DNA of 64,000 nucleotides from Thalassoglobus sp. JC818 (lineage in GTDB: Bacteria > Planctomycetota > Planctomycetia > Planctomycetales > Planctomycetaceae), in NCBI RefSeq assembly GCF_040717535.1, contig NZ_JBFEFI010000002.1, positions 682,001 through 746,000 on the forward strand, in the 5' to 3' direction. The stretch's first letter is position 1; every line of letters starts with the position of its first letter. A program made the translations under genes and the position numbers. The notes below the pieces were generated by a model. It saw only the letters and a program-made list of their open reading frames with translations. It ran no database searches and was not told the origin of the DNA. Shown in pieces: positions 46,002-55,576 of the stretch.

Positions 46002-47470
46002 TTCGTTGTGGGCGAATCGCCTTGCTTCTCATCGCAACAATCTGGATGTCTGGCTGCTTCTCGCAATACGCAACTGGCGAAGAATCGTCGAGTCTGAATT
46101 CGCTGGCAAACGGTGCGGGCAGTTGGCCGACTTGGGAGCAGGTGCGTCGTGTGGTGTTGCTGAAGGACTACAACACTCGAGTGGTTGTTTTCGGAACCAC
46201 GCTTCTGGGATGCGCCGCTGGGATCGTCGGTAGCTTCACCCTTCTGCGAAGACGGGCACTGATGGGAGACGCTCTCAGCCACGCCACATTGCCGGGGATT
46301 TGTATCGCTTTCCTGCTGGCTACGAAACTGGGGTACGACGGGAAATCGCTCACCGTTCTTCTGCTGGGGGCGACGGTCTCCGGGATTCTGGGGATGTTGA
46401 CCATTCTCTGTATTCGAAAGTCGACACAACTTAAAGATGACGCCGCGCTGGGAGCTGTGCTTTCGGTTTTCTTCGGAGCAGGCGTCGCATTGCTCGGAAT
46501 TGTTCAGCAGGTTTCAGGAGGCCACTCGGCAGGCTTGGAAGCTTTCATCTACGGCAAAACTGCCTCGATGAACGTCGCGGATGCCAAAACGATCACGCTG
46601 GCAGCATTCGGAAGCATTGGGCTCTGTCTTGTGTTCTTCAAAGAACTGAAGCTGCTTTGCTTCGATGAAAAATTTGCAGGCTCTCGCGGATTTCCAGTCA
46701 TGCTTCTGGACATCCTTCTGATGCTAACTGTTGTCGTGGTGACAATCGTTGGCCTGCAAGCTGTCGGTTTGGTGTTGATGATTGCGCTTCTGGTCATCCC
46801 CGCAGCGGCAGCTCGATTCTGGTCGGACGAGATGTCAAACATGGCCTGGATTTCCGCCGGGCTCGGAATGGTCAGTGGAATGCTGGGAGCCGAGTTCAGC
46901 GCTCTGTTTTCCCGATTGCCATCCGGTGCGATGATCGTCCTGATCTGCACCGGTTTTTTTGCCATCAGCCTGATCTTCGGCTCGAAGCGAGGACTCTTGA
47001 TTCGAGGACTGAGAAGAATTCGCCTGAATCGCCGCATCGACCGCGAGCACTTATTGCGGGCGGTCTACGAAAACCTTGAATCGGGAAAAGAGAAAGAAGA
47101 CGCTGGTGTTTCGTTCGATGAGTTATTGAGAAAGAGGTCCTGGTCGGAACGTCGACTGCGCGGAACGATCCGCCGGGAACAAAGTGCCGGTCTGGTAGCA
47201 TTCGAAAATCAGTTTGTCACATTGAAATCTCCGGGAATCACAGAAGCCATCCGGCTGACGCGACAACATCGCCTTTGGGAACTTTATCTGATCACGCATG
47301 CAGAGATCGCCCCAAGCCGAGTCGACCGCGAGGCGGATATGATCGAACACGTGCTCGATCCGGACATGATTGCCGAGTTGGAATTGCTTCTCGATCGAAC
47401 TGGTCAGGATGTCCCAGCGAGTCCTCATGAGTTGACAGACTCGTCAGTCAAAGCAGGAGCAGAGGACTGA
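45998..47470 (+). CDS. Metal ABC transporter permease fused to a DtxR-like repressor domain (YtgCR-like)
   Basis: Membrane subunit (about residues 60-340; [38 protein letters not shown]) of the ABC-3 family, with a C-terminal DtxR/MntR-like part from about 343. That part has a winged helix ([32 protein letters not shown]) and a dimer/metal helix [16 protein letters not shown] with H424 and E428. E450 and H451 are present, but the ligand positions equivalent to DtxR H98 and C102 are D443 and D447. Chlamydial YtgCR has this fusion and is cleaved to release its repressor. The stop meets the next start (TGATG). Confidence 0.9.
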   Translation: MIRCGRIALLLIATIWMSGCFSQYATGEESSSLNSLANGAGSWPTWEQVRRVVLLKDYNTRVVVFGTTLLGCAAGIVGSFTLLRRRALMGDALSHATLPGICIAFLLATKLGYDGKSLTVLLLGATVSGILGMLTILCIRKSTQLKDDAALGAVLSVFFGAGVALLGIVQQVSGGHSAGLEAFIYGKTASMNVADAKTITLAAFGSIGLCLVFFKELKLLCFDEKFAGSRGFPVMLLDILLMLTVVVVTIVGLQAVGLVLMIALLVIPAAAARFWSDEMSNMAWISAGLGMVSGMLGAEFSALFSRLPSGAMIVLICTGFFAISLIFGSKRGLLIRGLRRIRLNRRIDREHLLRAVYENLESGKEKEDAGVSFDELLRKRSWSERRLRGTIRREQSAGLVAFENQFVTLKSPGITEAIRLTRQHRLWELYLITHAEIAPSRVDREADMIEHVLDPDMIAELELLLDRTGQDVPASPHELTDSSVKAGAED

Positions 47471-48822
47471 TGAGCATTTTGGAAAACTGGAGTTGGGCCC
47501 TCGACGGCTGGATCATTGCAGCAGGAGTTTTGTGTGCGGTCGCATCGGCTCTACTTGGGAACTTTTTAGTCCTCCGTCGCATGAGCATGCTCGGGGATGC
47601 CATCAGTCATGCAGTGCTCCCGGGGCTGGCAGCGGCATTCTTCCTGACGGAGAGTCGCAACAGTTGGCCCATGTTTGTTGGAGCAGTCCTGGCGGGTGTT
47701 CTGACTGCGTTCTTCACCGAGTGGATTCGAGGAGCGGGAAAGGTCGATGAGGGAGCGTCGATGGGGGTGGTGTTTACTTCCCTGTTCGCTCTGGGACTCA
47801 TCATGATTGTCCGCGCAGCTGACCATGTTGATCTTGATCCTGGGTGTGTGCTTTATGGCGCGATCGAGATGACTCCGTTGGATCTGGTCGACATCGGGGG
47901 ATATCTGATTCCCAGAGCTGTTGTCACGCTTTCGGTGGTGACAGTGCTTAATCTGTTGTTCGTAGGGCTGTTCTGGAAGGAGCTGAAGATCAGTTCCTTC
48001 GATTCGGGTCTAGCGACAACAGTCGGATTCAGTTCGCGGTTGATTCATTATCTGTTGATGATTCTCGTGGCTGTCACAGCTGTCGCCAGCTTCGAGAGTG
48101 TCGGAAACATTTTGGTCGTGGCGATGCTCGTCGTTCCTGCTTCTGCAGCGTATATGCTGACGAACCGGCTCCTGCCGATGATTTTCGTGAGCGTCATTCT
48201 CGCGGTCATCTCCGCTGTGACAGGTCATCTGTCGGCGATCATCGTGCCTGGGTGGTTTGGGTTCGAGAGCACAACCACTGCGGGCATGATGGCAGTCAGC
48301 GCCGGAGTGATTCTCTTTCTATCGATCGTGTTTAGTCCGAAGAGCGGGGTGCTTATTCGTTTTGTCAGACAGCGTTTACTCGCCTGGCAGATCCTGGAAG
48401 AAGATGTCGTCGCGTTTCTGTATCGAATTGAGGAACGCGAACTCTCCATTGATCATGATTTCGAAACGCTGCGAAGCGAACTGCTCGCGGACTTCGTTTC
48501 GATGAAGGTCGTTCTGCATCGCCTGGTCTCAGGCTCGCAGCTTGTTGTCAATCAAGGCGAATATAATCTGACGGACCAGGGACGGTTGCGGGCTGAAAGT
48601 CTCGTTCGTTCGCACCGGCTGTGGGAAGAATATCTCGTCTCGCACGCGGGGATCGATGCAGATCGCCTCCATCAGAAAGCAGAGCGGCTCGAGCACTTCA
48701 CTGACAAAGACTTGCGCGAGCGGTTGAATCACGAGACTAACGCTCCTGAGAACGATCCACACGGACGTCCGATTCCTGCGGAACGGGATTCAGCAAAGTC
48801 TGATCAAGATTCGCCTTCGTAG
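47470..48822 (+). CDS. Second metal ABC permease fused to an MntR-like domain (YtgD position)
   Basis: ABC-3 permease (about residues 1-300; LGNFLVLRRMSMLGDAISHA, VVAMLVVPASAAYMLTNRL) with a C-terminal DtxR/MntR-like domain at about 306-425. All expected metal ligands are kept: H382 and E386 in SHRLWEEYL, H401, E405, E408 and H409 in LHQKAERLEHF. Glu at the position of DtxR C102 is the MntR arrangement. An acidic polar tail follows. The paralogous fused domain in the neighbouring permease is less complete, so this one may be the better metal sensor. Confidence 0.9.
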   Translation: MSILENWSWALDGWIIAAGVLCAVASALLGNFLVLRRMSMLGDAISHAVLPGLAAAFFLTESRNSWPMFVGAVLAGVLTAFFTEWIRGAGKVDEGASMGVVFTSLFALGLIMIVRAADHVDLDPGCVLYGAIEMTPLDLVDIGGYLIPRAVVTLSVVTVLNLLFVGLFWKELKISSFDSGLATTVGFSSRLIHYLLMILVAVTAVASFESVGNILVVAMLVVPASAAYMLTNRLLPMIFVSVILAVISAVTGHLSAIIVPGWFGFESTTTAGMMAVSAGVILFLSIVFSPKSGVLIRFVRQRLLAWQILEEDVVAFLYRIEERELSIDHDFETLRSELLADFVSMKVVLHRLVSGSQLVVNQGEYNLTDQGRLRAESLVRSHRLWEEYLVSHAGIDADRLHQKAERLEHFTDKDLRERLNHETNAPENDPHGRPIPAERDSAKSDQDSPS

Positions 48823-48839
48823 TGTTTGGATGTTGCTAC

Positions 48840-48882
48840 AAAAAATCACCCGCTCAATGACTTGGCATCGAACGGGTGATTT
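48840..48882 (-). terminator. Terminator of the minus-strand copper-type protein gene
   Basis: A 10-bp stem, AAATCACCCG and CGGGTGATTT with a 20-nt loop, runs on the minus strand into a stretch of T residues. It lies in the convergent gap and may also end the metal-transporter mRNA from the other side. Confidence 0.7.
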
Positions 48883-48908
48883 GTCGAGTGTGTCGCAATC
48901 GGCGACGA

Positions 48909-49661
48909 TTACTCTTCGAATGAGCTCAGTGGCACTTCCACTGTTTCGACTTTTGTGACTTCGCCAGCTTTGACGTTCACGATCCATTTTCGGTTGATGT
49001 ATCCGGCGTTTTCGTGCCAGACTCGGAATTCGTTTTCGCCTTCTGGAAGGTTCTCGATGGTGAACTTTCCGTTTTCGTCTGTGACAGCGGCGTAAGGATG
49101 ATCAACGACAATCCACCAAGCTTTCATCCATGGATGAATGTCGCAGACAACCTGCACTGGCAGAGATTCAGCGAGTGGGACTTTGACCTCGACACCCTTC
49201 TGATCGTTCGGTTGAACGATGAAGTTCGCTGGTGAGTTTGCAAATGGCGATGAGTGCACGTTGTGTGCGACGCCGTCGCTCGACTTGCAGGTGATGGTCT
49301 GGTCGGTTCGAACGACCATCGCGTGCGGAAGGAATCGGCACCCTTTCTGGTCGAACTCAACTGTCTTTTCCTTGCTCTCTTTCAGATCGGGATGAATCGA
49401 AGATGCGCGTCGCATGAAGACGACGACGTTGGCGATTCCCTTGTTATCGGCATTGAATGCCATGGCATCATTCGGGACCGCATTGGCAGCACAGACAGCT
49501 GCATCTTTCGCGCTGGCGTCGCCTTGAGCTACGAGTGGAGCAACTTCAGGCACGTCCCCTTCCAGAATAAACTGACCTTCGATGGTTCCCCAGCCTTGAG
49601 CCTGGACTGTCGTCACTGAAGACGCCAGCACGGCGCAGACACAAAGTGCAGTTCTCAGCAT
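48909..49661 (-). CDS. Secreted cupredoxin-like / carboxypeptidase-regulatory-like protein
   Basis: A 250-aa exported protein; the ATG at 49661 with GGAGA 8 nt upstream starts a clean signal peptide (ALCVCAVLASSVTTVQA). The middle has a cupredoxin-like pattern with possible copper ligands (GVAHNVHSSPF, then VVCDIHPWMKAWWIV), as in methylamine-utilisation-type proteins. The end is a carboxypeptidase-regulatory-like beta domain (AVTDENGKFTIENLPEGENE). Its electron-transfer role is inferred from the likely Cys/His/Met ligands. Confidence 0.8.
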   Translation of the reverse strand: MLRTALCVCAVLASSVTTVQAQGWGTIEGQFILEGDVPEVAPLVAQGDASAKDAAVCAANAVPNDAMAFNADNKGIANVVVFMRRASSIHPDLKESKEKTVEFDQKGCRFLPHAMVVRTDQTITCKSSDGVAHNVHSSPFANSPANFIVQPNDQKGVEVKVPLAESLPVQVVCDIHPWMKAWWIVVDHPYAAVTDENGKFTIENLPEGENEFRVWHENAGYINRKWIVNVKAGEVTKVETVEVPLSSFEE

Positions 49662-49960
49662 CTCAAATATCTCCGAATTTTTTAGAATGGTTGCAGGTCG
49701 ACCCTCATGCGTCGCCCGGCAAGATGATGGCAGGACTTCCGATCCGTGTTTTCTGATTATAAACAAAGCTTGCTCAATCGACGACCAAGAAAAAATGAAG
49801 CCGGGCAATTGAGAAGGCATTCTCTCACAAACAGGGGATCAACTCGCAGAATCTCCCTCGACTTGGACGAAACCAAGTTAATCCCTGAGTTTTGGCAAGA
49901 AATTCGCTTGGTTTCGTCAATTGATGAACAGATTCATCGGTTTTAGTGACACGCTGCGAA

Positions 49961-51739
49961 TCAGAACCGGCTGACCAGCTCATCGACGTCAAAAATGCCA
50001 ACTTTCTGTAGAAGCACGACCACAACGAGTGCCGGAGCGACGATTCGGATCACGAACAGCCATCCCTGGAACATCCAGCTCGGAGTGTCTTCCACTTCTG
50101 CTTCCTGAAGCTTGCGGGGCATGACCCACCCAGCGTAGACCGCGATCAGCAAACCTCCCAGCGGCAGCATCCAGTTTGATGCCAGATGATCGACGGTATC
50201 GAAGAACCCTTTGCCGTAGTCAGCGTGCCACGTCCCCAGGAGTGTGTCGGGATCTCCATCAAATGCACTCGGCACAGCGACCAAGAGTGTAATGATACCG
50301 GTCGCCAATGCTGCCTGCGGACGAGACCAGTCTTTCTGATCGATCAAGTACGACGCGCAGACTTCCAGCAGAGAGAGCGCGGATGTCAGAGCGGCGAAGA
50401 AGAGCAGCCCGAAGAAGAGAATCGAAAGCAGCATCCCTCCGGTTCCGATTTCAGCAAACGCAAGCGGCATACTCATGAAAACCAGTCCGGGGCCAGCTGT
50501 TGGTTCTTGCCCATACGAAAAGGTGATGGGGAAAATCATCAGGCAGGCCAGAAGTGCGATGAGTGTGTCCAGAAAGGTGATCATCAAAGCTTCCTTGAAG
50601 AGACCGGTCTTGGTGCTTTGATAGGAGCCGTAGGTCATCATCGCACCCATCCCCAGTGAGAGCGTGAAGAACGCGTGTCCCAGTGCTTCCAGAACTCCAC
50701 TCGGTTTGAGTCGGCTTGGATCAGGGCTGAAGACGAAGCTGACCGCCGCCGAAAATCCGGGTTGAAAGGCTCCGTAAAGAACCATCGTGCAGATGAGCGC
50801 GAACAAGGTCGGCATCAGGATCTGACAGGCTCTTTCAATCCCGGCCGAGACTCCGCCAGCGACCACTCCCACGGTCAATGCCATGAAAAGGAACGCCCAC
50901 ATCAACGACTGCCAACCGTTCGTATACAGGTTCCCGAAAGTCACTCCAACTTTCGACAGCACCAACTCCCGGCGCTTTTCCATTTTGACCTGCTGGAAGA
51001 GAACCTCGTCGGTGATTCCCGTCACGTCAGCCCGAACCTGTTCTTCGATCCCTTCTCTCAACTCGTCAATTTGTTTTTGAATAGCGTTCACATGGGTGAC
51101 AGTCTTTTCTAACTCCGGATCGGTCAGCAGTCGCCGACTCGCTTCTTCAGAATCGTCCGCTGCGGCAACGGCAGCCTGAAATCTCGAGAACTCTTCCAAC
51201 TGTCGTTTCGAGATTTCCCGTTCCAGCAGTGATTCACCCATTCGAGCCTGATCCGCGAGTCTTCGGTCGATCAGATAGTTCTGCATCGACTCCATGTCCG
51301 TCGTCGCGATGTACAGATCAGTTTCAGCAGCAGCTTCTTTTTCAATTGGCTGAGTGAAGTTGACGATCGACTTCAGCGTGTAATCCATCGACCAGCCAGC
51401 GACGACGATATAGAACGACAAGATGATGAAGCCGGCGAGGACGCCCATCCACCCCGCCGCCGACCAAACGGTTTTACCACCATTGAGCTCTTCGAACGCT
51501 CCGACTGGTTGCTTCTGGGCGGCGCGGCCGATCATGATTTCCGCGATCATGATCGGAAGACCCACGAGCAGGATGCACACCAGATAGATCAGAACGAACA
51601 GGCCTCCTCCGTTCTCGCCGGTGATGTACGGAAACTTCCAGATGTTTCCCAACCCGACAGCAGATCCCGCAGCTGCCAGCACAAACCCAAAGCGAGATTT
51701 CCAATGAGACCGTCCGGTCTCCTTCACTTGACCTGCCAT
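49961..51739 (-). CDS. Sodium-dependent transporter, NSS/SNF family
   Basis: LeuT-fold Na+-coupled importer, probably of amino acids. TM1 carries GSAVGLGNIWKFPYITGENG, the Na+/substrate site of the family; TM6 and TM8 regions read LGHAFFTLSLGMGAMMTYGS and LFFAALTSALSLLEV. The ATG at 51739, with AAGGA upstream, gives 592 aa, longer than the bacterial norm (about 450-500). The extra length is a Glu/Arg-rich segment of about 140 residues after TM3 (nt 50960-51350), likely an external coiled coil. Confidence 0.92.
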   Translation of the reverse strand: MAGQVKETGRSHWKSRFGFVLAAAGSAVGLGNIWKFPYITGENGGGLFVLIYLVCILLVGLPIMIAEIMIGRAAQKQPVGAFEELNGGKTVWSAAGWMGVLAGFIILSFYIVVAGWSMDYTLKSIVNFTQPIEKEAAAETDLYIATTDMESMQNYLIDRRLADQARMGESLLEREISKRQLEEFSRFQAAVAAADDSEEASRRLLTDPELEKTVTHVNAIQKQIDELREGIEEQVRADVTGITDEVLFQQVKMEKRRELVLSKVGVTFGNLYTNGWQSLMWAFLFMALTVGVVAGGVSAGIERACQILMPTLFALICTMVLYGAFQPGFSAAVSFVFSPDPSRLKPSGVLEALGHAFFTLSLGMGAMMTYGSYQSTKTGLFKEALMITFLDTLIALLACLMIFPITFSYGQEPTAGPGLVFMSMPLAFAEIGTGGMLLSILFFGLLFFAALTSALSLLEVCASYLIDQKDWSRPQAALATGIITLLVAVPSAFDGDPDTLLGTWHADYGKGFFDTVDHLASNWMLPLGGLLIAVYAGWVMPRKLQEAEVEDTPSWMFQGWLFVIRIVAPALVVVVLLQKVGIFDVDELVSRF

Positions 51740-51948
51740 CCTGGAGTTCCTTCGCGCATACCTCAGAGCGTGTGTCTCGCTGCAAGACACATCAAAACAG
51801 AAATTACACCGGACAATTCCCTGTTGCAATTCGACCGGGTCGTTCAACTCCAAACGCTCTAAGTAAGTTCGGTCGCTTTCACGGAATGTGACTCAACGAT
51901 GTCGAACGACGCAAGCGTAGTTACTGCGCTGCTGAGAAGAGACTCGAT

Positions 51949-53049
51949 TCAGAGTTTTCGTTGACTCAGAATGATGTCGACAACGCGTTGCGTCGCATCC
52001 GGTTTTCCGGACTCCCGCTGCTTCTTGGCCATCTTCGTGAGCTTGTCTGAGTCATTGAGCAATGATTCCAGAACGCGATGAAACCTTGAATAGAATTCTT
52101 CGCCGCCGTGCTCTTCTTCGACCAGGTCAACTCCGCCACGCTGCGCGTAATAGTTCGCGTTGAGGTACTGGTGGTTCCGGATCGAATTCGGATCGGGAAT
52201 GACCATCGCTGGCAGTCCGATAGCAGCAAGTTCCGCTAACGTCGTTGCTCCAGCCCGTGAGATCACCAAAGACGTTCGGCTGAGTTCACGTCCCATTTCA
52301 TCAATGAAGTCCGAACAGGTGATGTTCAAGGGCATCGAGTTGTAGAACTCTTGGAACTCCTTCTGATCACTCTTTCCCGTTTGATGGATCACAGTCCAGT
52401 CAGACAACAGCTCCCCATGCCGAGAACAGAAGTCGCGGAACGCTCGGTTGATTTCGTGGGCTCCCTGACTTCCTCCGAGTACCAGCAATTGACGTTGCGG
52501 CTTGGTGTCGTTCGAAGAAGCTGTGGCTTCGAGTATTTCTTTTCGTACGGGATTCCCCGTCCACTCGCAGCGAACCTTGGGTAGTCTCATCTCGCGAGAA
52601 TGCGGAAAGCTCGTGCAAATCCGGTTGGAGAAGAGTCCCAGTAACGAGTTCGCTCGACCTGCGATAACGTTTTGCTCAAGGATCACTGCCGGGATTCGCA
52701 GGCTCATGGCTGCCAGAATCCCGGGAACACTCCCAAAACCTCCAAGGCCGATCACGACTCTCGGCGGATTTTCACGCATGAGACTTCGAACTCTTCGAGC
52801 AGCCCCGATGAAGGAAGGCAAGCCGACCACCGGGTTTCTCATGAGTTGAGAACTCGTGACCGAGTCGATAGGAATCTGTTCGAATTCAGAGTCGTCCAGA
52901 ATTCTGCGTTCAATGTCACGTCCGGTCGTCAGAAAGCAAATTTGGCTTTGCGGTTGTCTCGCTTTGATCTCTTGCGCTACGGAGATTCCAGGAAACAGGT
53001 GCCCCCCGCTTCCTCCTCCGCAGAACAGATAACGATGCAAGTTCTCCAT
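51949..53049 (-). CDS. murG: UDP-GlcNAc transferase MurG (lipid II synthesis)
   Basis: Adds GlcNAc to lipid I at the inner membrane face. The N-terminal donor loop reads FCGGGSGGHLFPGISVAQEI (GGSGGH instead of the usual GGTGGH). RVVIGLGGFGSVPGILAA, PAVILEQNVIAGRAN, LVLGGSQGAHEINRAF and VISRAGATTLAELAAIGLPA follow. ATG at 53049 is preferred to the in-frame GTG at 53055. It lies directly downstream of ftsW as in a dcw cluster, supporting peptidoglycan synthesis in this planctomycete. Confidence 0.95.
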   Translation of the reverse strand: MENLHRYLFCGGGSGGHLFPGISVAQEIKARQPQSQICFLTTGRDIERRILDDSEFEQIPIDSVTSSQLMRNPVVGLPSFIGAARRVRSLMRENPPRVVIGLGGFGSVPGILAAMSLRIPAVILEQNVIAGRANSLLGLFSNRICTSFPHSREMRLPKVRCEWTGNPVRKEILEATASSNDTKPQRQLLVLGGSQGAHEINRAFRDFCSRHGELLSDWTVIHQTGKSDQKEFQEFYNSMPLNITCSDFIDEMGRELSRTSLVISRAGATTLAELAAIGLPAMVIPDPNSIRNHQYLNANYYAQRGGVDLVEEEHGGEEFYSRFHRVLESLLNDSDKLTKMAKKQRESGKPDATQRVVDIILSQRKL

Positions 53050-53103
53050 CACCACTCGCTCAGATATGCAAAGTTGAGCGTTCCGTAGATTGCTTCGATT
53101 TGG

Positions 53104-54336
53104 TCAGCCATCAGCCGTGACTTCGATCGCTTCAGACGAGTTCTCTTCGAAGAGTTCGTTTTGATCCTCAACTGATCGATGGAGAATCTCCGCACCGCTT
53201 TCACTTCTCGTCAAACTCCAGAAGACTCCCAGGCTGAACAGGCTCATCACCAGGTTGCTCCCTCCATAGCTGAGAAACGGGTGAGAGATCCCTTTCGGCG
53301 GAACCATCGCCGTCACCACCGCCACGTTAATCGCTGCTTGGAAAATTAACAGCGTGAGGATTGTTGTCCCAGCCACAACTCGAAAACTGCAAGCTGTCGA
53401 TCGAGAGAGCATGCGGTGTCCCGTCGAGTACAGACCACACCACAGCACAACAACGCCAAGCGTTCCGAGCAGCCCAAGTTCTTCCCCGACCGCCGCGAAG
53501 ACAAAGTCCGTGTCCGCTTCAGGAAGAAAACTCAGTTTCTGCCAGCCACGTCCCAAACCCGTTCCAGACAATCCGCCGACTCCCAGCGATGTCAACGACT
53601 GGCGCACCTGATACGGGGCTTCGGTTGGATTCGTCCAGGTTTGAATGAACCCTTTGATGCGGGCAAGTTGATACGGATGAAGAATGATGAGCCCGACGAT
53701 CATCGGAACACACATCAAGCCAGCTACAAGAAAGTGCCACTTCGGCCAACCTGTCAGAAACAGGACCAACACGATCCCACAGCAGATAAAGAGCGACGTC
53801 CCCAGGTCGGGTTCGAGAATGATCAACGACACCGGAAGCCCGCCGATGAGTACAATCGACACGAAGTCAACCAGTTTCGGGGAACTGAGTCGGTCGCGGT
53901 ATCGAAACCGGTACGCGCAGACCATCATCGGCACTGATAACTTGGCGATCTCAGAGGGCTGAAGGCTCCACGAGCCGAAACGAATCCAGCGCTGTGCTCC
54001 ATTGACGCGATGACCGAACGCAGGCAACAGAACCATGACCAACAAAGCAATCGTCGCCAGATAAATCACAGGGGCCAGCCAGATCCAGAAACGTTCGGGA
54101 AGACTGGCTGCAACGAGCCCAGCAGCCAATCCAATTCCTAGAAAGATGAGATGCTTGGAAAGTTGGATCGATTCTTCCGGTCTGCTTGCAGATGTCATGC
54201 TGGAACTGTCGACAAACAGCACGCCGACGGCAATCAACATGGCAATCATCGCCAGAAAGAGCTGATCGACCGGTTGCACTGTCGACGCTCTCTGCAGCGA
54301 TATTGGATCTTCGTGTTGAACAGTGATGGCCTTCAT
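53104..54336 (-). CDS. ftsW: SEDS peptidoglycan polymerase FtsW/RodA family
   Basis: A multi-pass glycosyltransferase of the SEDS family. Motifs: HRVNGAQRWIRFGSWSLQPS, EPDLGTSLFICCG, the catalytic-loop Asp region PEADTDFVFAAVGEELG, and PPKGISHPFLSYGGSNLV. The name ftsW rather than rodA rests on its place just before murG. ATG at 54336 is used; an in-frame TTG lies at 54360. Many planctomycetes lack FtsZ, so a kept FtsW-like polymerase is notable. Its exact role in division or growth is not known. Confidence 0.9.
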   Translation of the reverse strand: MKAITVQHEDPISLQRASTVQPVDQLFLAMIAMLIAVGVLFVDSSSMTSASRPEESIQLSKHLIFLGIGLAAGLVAASLPERFWIWLAPVIYLATIALLVMVLLPAFGHRVNGAQRWIRFGSWSLQPSEIAKLSVPMMVCAYRFRYRDRLSSPKLVDFVSIVLIGGLPVSLIILEPDLGTSLFICCGIVLVLFLTGWPKWHFLVAGLMCVPMIVGLIILHPYQLARIKGFIQTWTNPTEAPYQVRQSLTSLGVGGLSGTGLGRGWQKLSFLPEADTDFVFAAVGEELGLLGTLGVVVLWCGLYSTGHRMLSRSTACSFRVVAGTTILTLLIFQAAINVAVVTAMVPPKGISHPFLSYGGSNLVMSLFSLGVFWSLTRSESGAEILHRSVEDQNELFEENSSEAIEVTADG

Positions 54337-54673
54337 GACGCTTGTTGTTTGTGGGTTCAAGAGCCAGTTTCACTGGATTCGTCTTGCTGACGGAATGGGC
54401 TCAGCTGTTTTCCATCTCACTCAAGCGTATTCATCGACACTTCGACTGTGATCTCGCCGGAACTCTTCTCTCGGACTCGCTGGCCAACAGGATCGTTCAA
54501 GTCTTCGAAAGTTTCCTAACCGGACGACGCATTCAGCCGTGTTCTGAAGATTGCAGAGCATCGGAAATCAATTGCATCGCGTGAACAGCAATGGTCGATA
54601 GGAAATTTGGAGCGCTTGCCTCTGAACGCATCTGTTTCTTCGGTGACGTCGTCTCCAACTATGCGAGGTTGCT
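54337..54673. other. Divergent gap between ftsW and the thioredoxin-YHS gene
   Basis: About 337 nt that should hold both promoters. I see no further gene, repeat or terminator in it. Confidence 0.4.
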
Positions 54674-55546
54674 ATGCACTTACCGTCCGCTCGACTCTTT
54701 GCACTGACCGTAGTCACTCTGCACTTCGCACAGGCGGCGTCTGCTCAAACGCTGTGGCACAGCGATCTCAACGCAGCCCGCAAAGTCGCCATGGAAACAA
54801 ACCGCCCGATTCTGTGTCACTTCGGGGCGGAGTGGTGCGGACCCTGCCAGTTGATGGAACGGGAAGTTTTCCCGACGCAACAGGTTCGCGAGAAGCTGGG
54901 CTCGTCGGTGGTCGGTGTCAAAATTGATGTCAACGAACGACCAGACCTCGCTCGCCGCTTTGGTGTCCACCAGTTTCCAACGGACTTGTTTCTCGAACCA
55001 AATGGGTCGCAACTGCTGAGAACAACCGGTTTTAAGAGCACCGGCGAATACGTCTCGCTGATGATGCGGGCCAATACTCGCTACTCAGACCTCCTTGCTC
55101 AACGACAACCGAAGCCAAGCACTTCTCCAGAAATTGCGGCTGACCAGAGTGAATCAACGATCCGACCTGCTGGCCAGCAGTCTGTAATGCTCGACGGATA
55201 CTGTCCCGTCACATTGTGGAAAACACGGCGATGGGAGAAAGGCAACTCCCGCTGGCAGGTGGAATACAAAGGTCAGGTTTTCCACATGGCCAGCGAACAG
55301 GAACGGGACGACTTTCGTCTGACACCTGATCGCTATGCTCCGCAGTTTCTCGGTTGCGATCCCGTGATTGCCTGGGAAACCGATCGAGCTGTCCCCGGCG
55401 ACACCCGCTTCGGTGCTTTCTATGACGAGCAGCTTTATCTCTTCAGCTCGAATGACAATCGGACGCGTTTCAAATCGGAGCCCGATCGCTACGTTCAGGC
55501 AGAAGTTGTTTTGAACGTTGATCAGATCGAAAGAGTGGTCAAGTAG
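54674..55546 (+). CDS. Secreted thioredoxin with two YHS-like domains
   Basis: A 290-aa exported protein (signal LFALTVVTLHFAQAASAQ). A thioredoxin domain with active site EWCGPC (near residue 53) and FGVHQFPTDLFL (cis-Pro) is followed by a Ser/Pro/Gln linker. Then come a YHS-like metal-binding segment (LDGYCPVTLWK, VEYKGQVFHMASEQERDDF) and a second, less complete one (FGAFYDEQLYLFSSNDNRTR). GAGG precedes the ATG. It may handle copper or thiols in the periplasm; this is inference. Confidence 0.82.
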   Translation: MHLPSARLFALTVVTLHFAQAASAQTLWHSDLNAARKVAMETNRPILCHFGAEWCGPCQLMEREVFPTQQVREKLGSSVVGVKIDVNERPDLARRFGVHQFPTDLFLEPNGSQLLRTTGFKSTGEYVSLMMRANTRYSDLLAQRQPKPSTSPEIAADQSESTIRPAGQQSVMLDGYCPVTLWKTRRWEKGNSRWQVEYKGQVFHMASEQERDDFRLTPDRYAPQFLGCDPVIAWETDRAVPGDTRFGAFYDEQLYLFSSNDNRTRFKSEPDRYVQAEVVLNVDQIERVVK

Positions 55547-55576
55547 TCGGTTGATTGTTCAAGCGATTGCTGCGAA

